From contig JBBPEB010000032.1 of assembly GCA_039096225.1 (NCBI GenBank), positions 630,001 to 694,000 on the forward strand: a stretch of 64,000 nucleotides of DNA. The letters are read 5' to 3'. Position numbers and translations under genes: made by a program. A model generated the notes under the pieces. The model saw nothing but the letters and a program-made list of their open reading frames with translations. It was not told where the DNA came from and ran no database searches. Position 1 is the stretch's first letter. The number at the start of each line of letters is the position of its first letter. This document shows, in pieces, positions 26,774 through 38,990 of the stretch. Origin of the DNA: Blastocystis sp. Blastoise (taxonomy: Eukaryota; Sar; Bigyra; Opalinata; Blastocystidae).

Positions 26774-29456
26774 CTATATTATGTGAATTATGAATATAAT
26801 ACTTATAATATACATACGCTCTAAAACAGTAGTTATAAGTGATGAAGAATCAATGATATCAGAAGTTAATCCAATTGTCATTTGGGTTGTTGGATTAATA
26901 GTGTTTCTGTATTTGTTTTTTATATACACGAGATGACTGAAACCGCTCTCACAGAGATATGAAGTTGCAAAGGGAAGAAAACATTTCTTGGCTATATCAT
27001 ATAATAATGGAAAACGACTCTTATGGCTTATATAGAACTCATCTATTGGTACGTTATTAAATTCTTCTCTACATGTTTTATCAGCAAGTAAACAGAAATA
27101 CTCTTCTTTAACATGAAACTCCATTTTATTTTCGTCAGCTACTTTTGAAAATGGATTAGTAATCCAATATAAAGAATGATCAATAAGATTAGTTGTTGGT
27201 GTATTTTTTGGTTTTTTTATGTTACTATTCGTTTTCTTCTGCTTTTTATTCTTTTGTACTTCTCCTTGATTTGTATTATTACTTATTTCATTTGGAATGA
27301 TTGCCCCAAGAGTTATTATACAATTGATATTAGCCTGAATTATATTTATATTACTAATGATTCCATTGTATTGTCCTTGAATACTACTATTAGGGAAATT
27401 ATTAAGAACACCAGAAATACTACCTAAAGTGTATCCATATACTAAATATGGAAAGTCAATTCTAATCGTTACTTGAGTTTCTATTAATTGCTGAGTAACT
27501 ATGTCAACATAGGTTATTAAGCCATTTACAACTCCATTTGGAGATACGCAACCTTGTAATGATCCAAGAATATTAAATTGGTTTGATACTACTGATGTAT
27601 TGTTATTAACATTACTATTCACTTCATGAGATATATTTGATGTATTATGTGTATTTTCTTGGTCTATTAAATATTCATTAAGGTCTTGAAGATACGATTC
27701 ATCACTACCAATATAATTTAGTATTTCTGGGAAATAATTCAGTAAATTACGTCGAAGAGTTATTAGATGATTTTTGATATAAAATATGATTGAATTAATA
27801 TCAAGCTTGGTTGTAGATACATAATCCTTAAGTTTCGTAAATGATGAATAATCGTTATTATTTATTAGTCTTTCTAATCTCAACGATAATTTTATAAATA
27901 AATCCTTCATAATGTCTATTAACCCAAATATATATCTATGCTGTCCTTGCATTGATTTATTACAATCATAGAATAAACTGGTAACATCCTCAAGGTATAA
28001 CATTGAAGCTATGAAGTTAGTATCAATAATGGTGTTATATAAGTCCTTCTTTTCTTTATCCTTTTTTATTACTAGTGTTATTCCATTTCTAAGTAAATTA
28101 AATCTTTTAATTGATGAATGGCATGAAAGCCATCTTGTAGGGCAATAAAGGAGAAGTTTATAACTTCTAATATTTTTTTCCTTTTTTTCTTCCTTCTTAT
28201 CATTACTATAAACTTCATGAATATTATTATCTATATTATTATCTGTATCAGATGTATCTAAAAGGGATTCAACTACTTTATTATATTCTATCTCTAAAGA
28301 AGATATATTATTAGGGGAATCAGGTATGTTATCTTGAGGAGAGAAGATAGAAGAGGTTAATGAATATTCATTATCAATATTGTAATTATTGGATTCGTCT
28401 TGTCTAACAGCAGACTTCTTTATATATGAAATTATCTCAACAGCACTTTTGAATATATTAGTGAAGTATTTTGGTAAACAGTTTACACAGAGTTCTTCTC
28501 TATGAAGAAAACAGTGGATGAACATACAATTCTTATTCTTCTCTAGTACTCGTGTTTTGAAGGAGTTTTTGTCTCCATTCATATTCGAAGCACCGTCAAA
28601 AGTAGCTGATACGCAATTATTCCACAGAAGGTTATTATTATTAAAGAAATTATCTACCATGTTAAATATATTATCACCTGTTTTGGAACTAATCTGAAAA
28701 ATACTTAAAAATGATTCAGTAAACTTTTTATTATATTCGTATCTAGCATAAACGAGTAAATAGGATTTCATTTCTATGTCAGTTGACTCGTCAAGCTGAA
28801 TAGAAAATGATCCTGATTGTCTTATCCTATTTATTACTTCTTGTTGAATTGTCAAAGCAATTTCATCACTTTTTCTTTTGATACTGCTTGAGGATAACGG
28901 AAGATTAGAAAGGACTTTGACATTCTTTAACCTTTCATATTCTTCAATAATAGGTTTAACTAATTTTTCTCCAGTTCTGTAGCTGTATCCATTCTTTGAA
29001 ATGGAGTAGGCGATGAAATATGAAAGCTTACTGGATAAATCTGAAAAGCTAAAGAGAGAATTTGAGTATTCTGTGTTTTCATTATGATCTTTTAAGAGTT
29101 CTTGAATGTCATCATATGTATATTTGCTTAACCCATGTTTATTCTTGAAATGAGTGAAGAGTTTTGAGGCTTCATAACCTTTACACGTGAGAGTAGACTC
29201 ACAGATTAAACAAAAATAGGAGTTTTTTGTTAATTTTTTAAATCCATAAACAACTGGATTGGCATTATATCTTTTAACTCCTTCTTTTACTTCACTATAA
29301 TATTTGGATTTAGGATTAATATCTGGTTTATTATTCGTTTCTTCTGTAATTATGTCATCATCTTTTTTTTTTTCGTCTGTTGTAGACTTGTCAATCTATA
29401 TATATATATATATATTACTATTAATATACTTGTAATTTTTTAAAGTACTGTTCCAT
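26774..29456 (-). CDS. hAT-superfamily transposase with BED-type zinc finger
   Basis: DDE transposase, about 880 residues. I start at the ATG rc at 29454-29456: a 9-codon exon (MEQYFKKLQ, 29430-29456), a 34-bp GT-AG intron of TA repeats (29396-29429), then one long exon to the TAA at 26774. The longest uninterrupted frame begins only at about residue 190 and would lose the zinc finger. Seen in order: BED-like CLIC...HFKNKH; LDESTD with the first catalytic Asp (about 211); ATFDGASNM with the second (about 276); HCFLHRE; CPTRWLSCH; and the C-terminal dimerisation block DEFYISHK, YLCESGFSHL, KNKYRN, whose Glu is the third catalytic residue. It resembles the ZBED5/FAM200-type hAT group. About 130 unusual residues are inserted before WITNPF. 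The frame is intact, so the enzyme may be active. A last short exon beyond a GTATGT near 26815 is possible. Confidence 0.88.
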
Positions 29457-29600
29457 GTATTTAAACAATAAAAAAAGTTTATCTAATATAGAATGTTCTT
29501 TTTGGTTTAGCAAAACATTTTCCCTTATATTTTTGTTTTTCCCGTGTTTTCATCACTTAAAATAACTATGAAAATCACGGTAATAAAAAAGTAACTTTGT

Positions 29601-29659
29601 TATTTAAGCGCAAAAATTTTGGTCCTTTCGCTTAACGAGTAACTACGTGGTGACCCCTG
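29601..29659 (-). repeat. Right terminus of the hAT element
   Basis: Read on the minus strand it begins CAGGGGTCACCACGTAGTT, then GTTAAGCGAAAGG, then TTTTTGCGCTTAAAT, in the same order and similar spacing as the left end. It is followed directly by the duplicated target tttttcct. Confidence 0.75.
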
Positions 29660-29779
29660 TTTTTCCTGGAAAGGCGATATTCGTTAGAATAAAGCCATTT
29701 GGTCGAATTTATAAAGATTTCTCAATGTTTTCTTATGATATATGATTTTTAGGTCAACTGTTTTTATCAATTACTAAGC

Positions 29780-31933
29780 ATGTCCTCAGAAAAGAAAGCC
29801 CTCGAATCTGTGAATCAACCATTGAGTATATTTACATATACATTAAATTTGTATACAATTCAGTACCTGATGAAAATCAACCATTGGAGAAACAAATGAG
29901 CACTACCTGTAAGAGTCAATATATTCTATCTATAAATCAATTTAGCTCTTGGCTCTACACGATCGAAATCAGATTCTACAGTCTCTATTAATATGATTAT
30001 TGGAGAAGATCATTATGATGGAAACGCTTCTTCTCTAGGATCTATTATTAATATTTCTAATAATATTTTTGGTAGTGGTCTCTTGACACTACCTTATATT
30101 TTTAGAATGTTTTCTTTCTTTCCAGCCATTATTGTCATTACATGTGTATTCTTCTTAAGTTTGTTCTCTTTTATATTACTTGCAAAAACATGTAATATGA
30201 CAAGACAATACAATTATAGAGATATGTGTACTATATTATTTGGAAAAGCATGGGGTTATGTTGTCCAAGTTATTATGCTTCTTTATGCAACTGGATCTTG
30301 TATAGCTTATGCCACAGTTATTGGAGATAATTTTGTTGGAGTATTTCAAAACTTCTTTCCTGATATTGAATTCTTACATACAAGAGTTTATGTTGTTTGT
30401 CTTATTATTTTATTATTCATATTCCCAATCTCTTTTTTCAAAAGTATGCTTTTTTTTTGTCATTGATTTCTTTTTTTTTTAAATAATAATAAGACAAGCA
30501 AAATATAATTTTATGTATTTATAGATTTGAATGGATTGAAATTCACTTCTTTTTTAGCTCTTATAGGAGTTGGAATTTGTATTAGTGTTACAATCATTGA
30601 AGAATGTAATTTTGGTCAAGTGAATTCTACTGTAAAATGGTTTGATATTACTGCCAGTTCATTTTCAGCTCTTCCTATGATATGTGTTGCATTCAACACT
30701 CACTATAATGCTCCACGTTATTACTATGTATGTCATAAATATGTTATCATATATTATTCATATAGTTTTCAATATTTGTATATTATTTCTTATGAAAATA
30801 TAACAATTAATTGCCATTATTGTTTAATTTTTTCTTGTTTATAGGAATTAAAAGATAGATCTATTCCTAAATTGAGATATATTCTATTATGTTCATTTGG
30901 AATAGGCTTACTATTTTATATTATTATTGGAAGTATATATATATATTTATTTATTATGAAGTCCATCTGTGTTCTATTTTTGTTTTTTATAGTTGCTGGT
31001 TATTTACAATTTGGAGTTGAGGCTCAAGGAAATATTTTACTTAATTATGATATTTGTATTTATTCTTTATAATAAAGTTATAACTTTTTTTTTATTAGTT
31101 TTTGTTTAATGATTGAATTTACTTTATGTATCCTATCTATATATTAGACTCTATTTTTGCTACTTTGGGTCGTTTAGGAATGGGTATTTGTATTGTATTC
31201 AGTTATCCATTAGCTTATATGTCTGTTCGTAATTCATTACATATCTTAGTTTTCCCTAATGTCAATGAAGAATCTATTCTCTATCGTCTTCTGTATATAG
31301 ATATATAGTCATTTATTTGTTGTTGTTTTTTTTTAATATTATGTTTTTATTATTATTATTATATTTATATTATTTAATTATTACACTTTACAATTAAAAT
31401 TTATATATATATAAAATACTAAAATTATACTGTTTTCTACTTTTTTTATTTTCTTTCTACCTATAGTTGTTCTGTCTTTATTATTTCTATTACTGTTTTC
31501 TTATCACTTGTGATTGGTAATATTGAGACAATCGTTGGATTTAATGGTAGTTTATTTGGTGGTATTATTGTATTCGTTATTCCTGGATTCTTATATATAG
31601 AGTATATTTTTTATTTATATATATATTTTTTTTTCATATCTATATATATCACCATTTATTATTCATATAACATTATATTCTTAGTTTTTTCTTTTATATT
31701 ATTTTGTTCATATATATTTATTATTTGTTTCGATATATAGAAGCTAAAAAGGCAATTACAGACAATATTTGGACTTCCGTCAATATCTATATAGCCATTC
31801 TTTCCATTATTATTGGTATATATATATTTATTATAATTCATTAATTTATCTTTATTCTTTTTATTTATTTTATATAGGTATAGCAACATGTATTGGAGGT
31901 ACTTATTTACAAATCATGAAGCTTATTAATTAG
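29780..31933 (+). CDS. Amino-acid/auxin permease (AAAP, SLC38-like) transporter
   Basis: Multi-exon membrane transporter. The ATG at 29780 opens exon 1 (29780-29825), followed by 29864-29908 and 29946-30443; splicing these three keeps the frame and gives a soluble N-terminus rich in Ser/Thr and charged residues. The stop is TAG at 31931-31933. Transmembrane 1 carries the AAAP signature NISNNIFGSGLLTLPYIF (a helix break at GSG), and about ten further hydrophobic segments follow, including ASSFSALPMICVAFNTHYN, which matches the conserved SLC38-type region before an intracellular loop with a Pro-Arg pair. The last exon ends GTYLQIMKLIN. The expected role is proton- or sodium-coupled amino-acid transport at the plasma membrane or an endomembrane; the substrate cannot be read from sequence. 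Its ATG lies only 112 bp from the right target duplication of the hAT element, so its promoter may have been displaced or replaced by transposon DNA. Confidence 0.85.
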
Positions 31934-32699
31934 TGTTTTCATTTTTTTTTTTCTTAAATTTATTTGTTGCCATTATTCTAGAATTATTAGAATTGTTTCT
32001 TTTTTTTTATTGGGTTATTTATTGTTTCTGTATAAATTATGTGTTTTATTATAACTTATTATCGAGTTGGATTATTTATAATCGTATTTCAATATTTTTT
32101 TTACGATTAAAAATACACATTAAAATAAAAATTACGAACAAAATGAACAATGATTTTTTAATTATTATACTGATTTTAACTAAAGTGTTCGTCATCGTTT
32201 TGAATGAAATCCACTTACATGAAATAGTAAAACTTTTACGTAAGCAATCTTATTTTGTATTTTTTAGATATTCTAGTTATTTTATACATAAAAATATAAA
32301 AGAATAATAAAATAGTCAAAGTAATCTTCACAAGAATAATCCAAACTTATATTATTAACAGAAAAACTAATTTACATGTATAATATATACGTTTATACAT
32401 GCAAAAAATATATATTTAATAATTTTAAACAAAATAATAATCAGAAAATATTTTTTTTTATTTAGTTCCATCTTTACTATTTATTTATATTGATTATTTA
32501 CACAAAATTTAGATTATTCTATTTTTTTTGCATTATAAAAGTAGTTACTTCATTTTACTTATATATACGAATACGTATATGTATCATCATTAAGAATACA
32601 TATATCTTCATTTTATTTCAATCAAATAATTGATTTGATGTTAGAAAATAACAATGTCATCTCTTCTAATATATGCTTGTGAAGCAAAGCTTTACAGAG
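31934..32699. other. Intergenic, no gene seen
   Basis: AT-rich spacer between the transporter stop and the tRNA. The open frame at 31933-32307 is hydrophobic low complexity without splice signals or a recognisable motif, and I treat it as chance. Confidence 0.6.
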
Positions 32700-32771
32700 G
32701 CGCCACTGGTCTAATGGTTAGGATTCCACCCTTCCAAGGTGGAGGTCCGGGTTCAATTCCCGGGTAGCGCA
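32700..32771 (+). tRNA. tRNA-Gly (anticodon UCC)
   Basis: A 72-nt cloverleaf. The anticodon stem is CCACC/GGTGG with loop CTTCCAA, giving anticodon TCC. The T arm is CCGGG-TTCAATT-CCCGG, with B box GGTTCAATTCC, and the A box is TGGTCTAATGG. The acceptor stem GCGCCAC/GTAGCGC pairs at six of seven positions with one C-A mismatch (5:68). The discriminator is A and CCA is not encoded, as expected for a nuclear gene. There is no intron. Confidence 0.95.
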
Positions 32772-32773
32772 AC

Positions 32774-32779
32774 TTTTTT
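32774..32779 (+). terminator. RNA polymerase III terminator of tRNA-Gly
   Basis: Run of six T residues starting three bases after the discriminator base. Confidence 0.85.
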
Positions 32780-32846
32780 GTTATATTTATTTTTAATACT
32801 AACTTTTATTTATTATTTTTTTTAACTTTAATTTTTTTGTTTTAAA

Positions 32847-33526
32847 TAGAGACTTGCAAAATTATTCCCGCGGGAATTTTAAAAATTGCACTTCTTAAAT
32901 TGCACTTTTTTTATTTGAATTGACAAAAATGTATTATTGCCACAATTAGCTATATTTATGGTTGCTATGCTCTAGTCTTGATCAGTATATCTGTAATAGT
33001 GTGTGATTGTTTCATTTTTAAAGGAATTAATGTTCTTGTGGCACTTTAGCAGAAAATATTAGACATTCCATTTACAAAAGTCTTTTTAAATGGTCTTAAA
33101 GATTGATATATGAAACTAAAATGCATTCTTAGTGTTTCTAGTCATATACAACTGAGAATTATAAAAGTCACTGTTAAATTATAACGAAATTAAGTGATTA
33201 TCCTTCAAATTATTTTATGTGGATTTATCTAACATTTTATCTTTCATTATTATCTAGATTATATATAAAGCATCTTAGATATGAAAAATAATATAAAGAA
33301 GAAAATATGACAACACATTTCCCCATTCATTTCCATAAAAATTGAAATTTAATTTTTTTTTTACCAAATTCAATTCGATACAAGACATCATTCTAAGCTC
33401 ATTTATGAAGGTTCCACTTGAAACAACCTATTTAAACCACTTAATTGTGGCAAAAGTTAAAAAATTGCACTTTTTTTTTTGTGACCCTAAAAATTGCACT
33501 TTTTACCCGGGAATGTCAAGTCTCTA
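32847..33526. mobile_element. 680-bp non-autonomous hAT MITE
   Basis: Perfect 10-bp terminal inverted repeats (TAGAGACTTG at 32847-32856; CAAGTCTCTA at 33517-33526) fit the hAT YARNG rule. They are flanked by a perfect 8-bp duplication, gttttaaa, at 32839-32846 and 33527-33534. Inside each end is a GC-rich palindrome (TTCCCGCGGGAA left, CCCGGG right), then AATTGCACTT words (about 32884, 32899, 33464, 33491), then an inverted pair ATTGCCACAATTA/TAATTGTGGCAAA. There is no coding content, so it must be mobilised by a transposase in trans. Its ends differ from those of the 16-kb hAT element, so that transposase is not an obvious partner. Confidence 0.85.
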
Positions 33527-33984
33527 GTTTTAAATAAACGCACTTGTAGGCAGGTTTTTGTTGTTTAGCAAAGTGGCGCTTGGACCACCACAGACAGCCT
33601 CAAAAACAACCACCGCCTGGTGCTGGAAAAACCACATACCGACGGAAAGGTTACCACCAACCGGCGCTTCGAGGACCATTTTTGACTGTGAACAATTTTT
33701 TTTAAGAAGCAGTTTCAGAAATATTTTTGGCGGAAACAACACCACTTTTTGCCTCTTGACGAACATAAACACGCGAAATAAAAACACATATTTACTCTTA
33801 TTTAGCGTAAAGTGGGTATTAATGACACATTAACAGGGTCTAATAAGTTATTTTAGAAGTCATTTACATTTAATTAAGATTCTTTTTTATTCTCAAAACA
33901 ACTCATTTTCATCTCAATTGTAGTATAATAAAATAACAATAAAAATAACAAAATACAAAAATAATAAATAAATAATTAATAAAT

Positions 33985-34445
33985 TAACATAGTATTTTAA
34001 TATGTTTAACAGCCATCCCAAAGCATTGTTTTTTGACCATTTTGAGTAGCTATAAAAATGTAATTATAGAAATGTTGATAATATAATAATAATAAATAAC
34101 ATACCTTATATAGAATATATCAAAAGCAATCGTCCCTTCTAATTCTATACCAGTTCTGACAGCCTATAAAAAGAAAATCATAGAATTGATCAAAAATATA
34201 ATAATAATAAATAGCATACCTTTTACAAACACATCAAGCGCCACCTCATCTTTAGTTTCAAAACTATTCTGAAAGACTATAAAAAGTTTAAAATAAAAAT
34301 GATAAAAATATAATAATAATAAATAGCATACCTTGAACACACACATCAAGAACCGATTATACTTCAAGGACCACCAGCTAGAAGAAGACAACTTTCAAAC
34401 CAAGTCATTCCTGTTCAGTAGAGCACTAAAGACGAAGTCCTAACT
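33985..34445 (-). pseudogene. Tandem mini-exon/intron units near the left end of the CACTA-like element
   Basis: On the minus strand three units of about 112-116 bp follow one another. Each is a 55-60-bp exon-like piece followed by GTATGYTATTTATTATTATTATATT and an intron ending TTTTTATAG. The exon pieces read like related peptides (for example FETKDEVALDVFVK and GIELEGTIAFDIF), but I could not join them in one continuous frame. This looks like tandem duplication of an exon plus intron within a gene remnant. I do not recognise the product. Confidence 0.4.
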
Positions 34446-35786
34446 TAATCCAAGAAAAACATTGTGCTCATCTTCTATTTGTTTGAGTCATAAATGATAA
34501 CTATATAATAGAATATATGTAAGAATAATGATACATACCATCATAATTCAAAAACAGCAACAACACAATATTTAATAAATAAAAAAATTATGTGAAAATC
34601 TTTTATAAAAAAAATTAAAATCCAGCCCCAAAACGGAATTTGTAAAAAATTTCACTACATAAAAACAAATTTTAATTTTACCCCCTCAGTGGTTTCTCTT
34701 TTTTTATCTCTTGAGAGACTGAATACTAAAAAGTTAACATAGTTTAAATGTTACTGTCTATTTATAATCAATGACTATTATTTTTATTTTTGTGTTATGG
34801 TAAGTAAAATTAGGTCACTGAAAGAGCAATGACCAATTTTGAACACAATGAAAACCATATTGTGTTTAATTGTGTAATTATATTAATTATATACTGCTTC
34901 ATTATGATAGTTAGGTCATTTAAAAAAAGAAAATGTTAAATCTGATATACTTTTACAAACTGATTGACTAATTCTTTTAAAAATATTTTTTATGAATAAT
35001 TACTGGTTCTTTTTATTGCTACATACTTGTAGAAATGAATGTATAAAGAAATAAGTTTTTAGTGAATCAATTCAAAGAGTATTAATAGAAATTAAAGTGT
35101 AAAAAAAAATATTACTATAAACAAAACTATATATGTATAAACCTCTTACTTATTTAGCTAGAAACGTTAATAATAAACTAATTAATATTCTTATGATATA
35201 AAATAAAAGAAGAAATAAATAAATTAAACAAAATAATATTATAAACGAATATATATATAGTATTTAGTAGATAATAAAAAGAATAATAACATGAAATAGT
35301 AATTAAATATATATAATATTTTATTCCAGTTTATTATGTTCATAAAGCGTTCGTTCGATTGATTGTAAGAGAAGTTAACAGAAGAATGGATAGAGAAGCT
35401 TATTTTATATAAATAATACTAATAATAATAAGATATAGATTTAGTATAATAGATTAAGAAGAAGGTAAGATTAATAATAATAATAATAATAATAGTTATA
35501 TATACTAATAGCTTCATTAATTTAAAACAACTAAATATAATCTTCTGTATATATATAAGAAACATAAACTTCATTTTCCCCTATATATAATTCTTTTATA
35601 GCTCCTATATTTTAGCTATTATTATTTCATCATTTTATTTAATATTCTTCTGTTATTGTATAGTTAAAAAAACAAGTTGATACAATACATACCTTTAAAT
35701 ATATATGTATAATAAAGTGGCATATAGTAAAGAATGTCAGGCTTCATATATATATTGGGATATAAATTGAAGAGAAGGGATATAAA
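34446..35786. other. Non-coding interior of the CACTA-like element, left side
   Basis: AT-rich sequence without splice-flanked exons or recognisable frames, between the mini-exon units and the exportin-T fragment. Confidence 0.5.
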
Positions 35787-36675
35787 TTAATAGAATTGCA
35801 GCATAATCTGACTTTCAAAATCATTTTGATAGTTGTTGAAATTGTTCATGACATAATAGGAGAGATGAGGAAGTAGTATATATATAGAATCATAGGTATC
35901 AGATCTATATTGACCCACAATTTGTGAGAGTAGTTGAAGACCTAAAAGGGGAGGTAAGGTGACTGTAGTGGGTAGGCAGTGGGTAGAGACGGTAGTGGGA
36001 GGGGTTTGAATGGGTGTTGGGGAGGTAGTTGTTATATATAGAGAGGAATCAGGATTTGTAGGTAGAGAGAATAGGTAGGAGATCAGAGAAGGAAGTAAAG
36101 GAAGACTATATATATAGTTATATATAATAATAATAATAATATGCTTTATTAAGATATTATAAATAAATAATAAAACAAAATACATTTCTTTTTTCATAAT
36201 ATTAATATAACTCTTTAATAAGTTGACAATAAGTACATATACATCTAATGTATTAATATATATAGAAGAGAGAGAAGTAATCATATTCATAATCTCTATT
36301 AATTCTTCATTTACATGTAAATAAAAAGGATTTAAATCTGGTTGGCGGGGAAGAGGGACTGATGAATTCTCAATTTGGCGGGAACTGAATGTTTGTAATC
36401 CATCAAGAATAGATGTCAAACAATTTATTATATAAGTCATATAATCATCTATATATATGTATATATAATAATAATAATAATAATAAATATTTACAAATAT
36501 ATAAATATAAAATATAATCATAATCTTAATAATAATATATATAATTACGAATAATTTGTTCATTAGAAATATTATTATTTGAGGGGTTTTGGTTATGAAT
36601 ACAGGCACTTATATTGGATATACAGAAACGAATAGAACTCTATATATATGTATATATATATGCTGAAATATAAAC

Positions 36676-36678
<3 letters not shown>

Positions 36679-36731
<53 letters not shown>
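36679..36731 (-). repeat. (ATT)n intronic run, sense orientation
   Basis: About 17 trinucleotide units in an intron of the exportin-T fragment, reading (ATT)n on its sense strand. Confidence 0.85.
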
Positions 36732-36732
<1 letters not shown>

Positions 36733-37126
36733 TTTATATACCTTATGAAAATCAAAATCTTGTCGAAGTAAACGTGTGAATGAACATATTTCAAACAATA
36801 TATATAAGTATTCTAAGGGTAGTGAAGAAGGTACTGAAGGGTAGGGAGAAAGAAGAAGAGAAGGCTTATATAATAATAATAAATATAATAATAATATCAA
36901 ATATAATAATAATAATACATATAATAATATATGCATACCTTAAGTAATGTATATAGTTCTTCTAGTTGTTCATCAGTAATAAATATTTTATGTATATATT
37001 TATTTAGTAAATATCCACTTCTCTTCATAAGTCCTTTTTCTTGGCATTGTAAACCAAGTATATATATAGAGAAACAAACGTCATATGTATTCTCCATTGA
37101 AGAAAGAAGATTTGTATATCTATAAC

Positions 37127-37193
<67 letters not shown>

Positions 37194-37352
37194 ATAGTAA
37201 ATAATAATAAATGTGATAATAATTATAAGTCTATATTTACCTATATATAGTTTCTTCAAGAATAGAAATAACAAACACATGCTTATGGGCAGCATAATCG
37301 CGGTTATTCGAGAAACACATTAACATATTCACAACAAATGGACCCATAGAAT

Positions 37353-37426
<74 letters not shown>

Positions 37427-37833
37427 AAAAAAGTAATGCAACCAATTTAGATATAATAATAAAAAAAAATAAAACAATAATAATAATAATAATAATAAAC
37501 ATTATAATAATAATGCTATATACCCTTCAATGTTGAGTCTCCAAATACAGATATTAAATGATAAAGAGCTTCTATATATCTCCATGTATATTTCGAGTGA
37601 TCCCCGCGGGGATCAGCAAGATTTTGTTGAAGTTGTTCTAAGAGTAATGTAACATAGCTACCTACTTTTGTAGGATTATTCTTTAATATAGTTTGTGCCA
37701 ATTTATAAACTTTTGTTTGATAATCATATATATCAATGTTAAGAGATAAATCTTCAGATAAATCAAAATTTTCAGGGAACCTATATATATATATAATATT
37801 ATGTAGATTCTAATTGAATCAATAATAATTTAA

Positions 37834-37960
37834 ATAAATAAAATAAAATAAAATAAAATAAAATAAAATAAAATAAAATAAAATAAAATAAAATAAAATA
37901 AAATAAAATAAAATAAAATAAAATAAAATAAAATAAAATAAAATAAAATAAAATAAATAA
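37834..37960 (-). repeat. Pentanucleotide (AAAAT)n intronic run
   Basis: About 25 units of a 5-bp repeat within an intron of the exportin-T fragment; on the gene's sense strand it is (ATTTT)n. Confidence 0.9.
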
Positions 37961-38990
37961 TATATATATACATCATTTGTTGAATAATCGAGTCCATGAC
38001 AGAAGGGAGAAGAGATAGAGAAGGGAAGAGAGAGAGGAAATAAGGTTGTTCAATATGACTGCAATAATCGTGGAAATGAAGGAAAATTAATAAAGAACGA
38101 GTAGAATAGATTTAAAATAGAATAAAAATAGAATAGTATAAATATGAAAGGATATAATTAATATTTCAAGAACAGGGTATACACAGGGTGAGGGATAAAA
38201 TGTGACTTTCCCAAGGAAATCGAGAGATATAGAGAAATAAATAGAAAGAAGAGATGCAAGACGATTATCAGCCTGTATAATAAATGGAATAATAAATATA
38301 ATGATAAAATAATATTAATAAAAAAATAATAATGATAATAAGTAGAAAATAAAAATAATAAATAGAATAATAAAACATAATAATAAATAGCTATATATAA
38401 TATATACATCATTCTTAATAAATACATGAAATTGAGCCAGTTCATATCCAATAATATTAATCAGTTCCGCTAGAATAACAAGGAAGTCCATATCAATATC
38501 TACAGGAGAAGAGAAAGAAAGAGAAGGAGAGAGAGTAGTATATATAGAAGGTAAGAAGTTAAAGAAGAAGAGATAGTTGTATATATAGAAGGAGAGAAAT
38601 AAATGTATTAAATATAATAATAAAATATAGAATAATAATAATAATAATAATATATAAAAGATATATATTGAGTAGAATGAGACAGTTAATCTTATCATCT
38701 AGACTCATACCTTTATCAATTATTATAGCTATCATCAACTTTATTTATTGAATATATTATAAAAGTCTTCACAAAAGCCATTAATAAAATGAGATGAATT
38801 CGATATATATAAGTCAAAATATTTATGGTAATTCTGTAATATTCATAGACATATACAGAACAGACTCTATATATACATATAAAAAATAATATGTATACTA
38901 AGTATAATAATAATTTAAGAAATAGGTATAATGATAATAATATATATACAATCATTTCACTATTATTACAATCTAAATAACACCCCAATT

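Larger units (their letters stand above)
35787..38990 (-). pseudogene. XPOT: Exportin-T (tRNA exportin) fragment, both ends missing
   Basis: Multi-exon HEAT-repeat fragment matching the central part of exportin-T/Los1, which carries mature tRNA out of the nucleus with Ran-GTP. In order: VDIDMDFLVILAELINIIG (family EEDVDFL...LVNGMG), FHDYCSHIE, NFDLSEDL..., YTWRYIEALYHLISVFGD, MKRSGYLLNKYIHKI (family RSRTAYLFSRFVKS), EYLYILFEICSFTRLL (family DQLFIYETAGVLI), LQLLSQIVGQYRSD (family IPLINQITAKFK), ending in a TAA at 35787. Relative to the human protein (962 residues) it stops about 200 residues early, and the N-terminal quarter, including the Ran-binding region, was not found with confidence. Exons are flanked by host-style TATATA introns and I saw no frameshift, so it could still be transcribed. 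It sits wholly inside the CACTA-like element. The 5' limit is approximate. Confidence 0.72.

Noticed and set aside
26774..28855. Transposase start at the first Met of the longest uninterrupted frame (28855)
   Set aside because: Coding similarity, including the BED zinc finger, continues upstream to 29395 in the same frame and, through a small intron, to an ATG at 29456.
30527..30844. Separate small gene starting MNGLKFTSFL
   Set aside because: This Met is internal: the preceding acceptor joins in phase with the previous transporter exon (FFK then NLNGLKF), so it is part of the same protein.
33530..33833. Overlapping plus- and minus-strand frames of 85-91 codons with more balanced composition
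   Set aside because: They coincide with the GC-richer terminal and subterminal repeats of the CACTA-like element, which explains the composition. No domain is recognisable.
37800..37970. CRISPR-like or satellite array
   Set aside because: It is a simple 5-bp microsatellite in an intron with no unique spacers.
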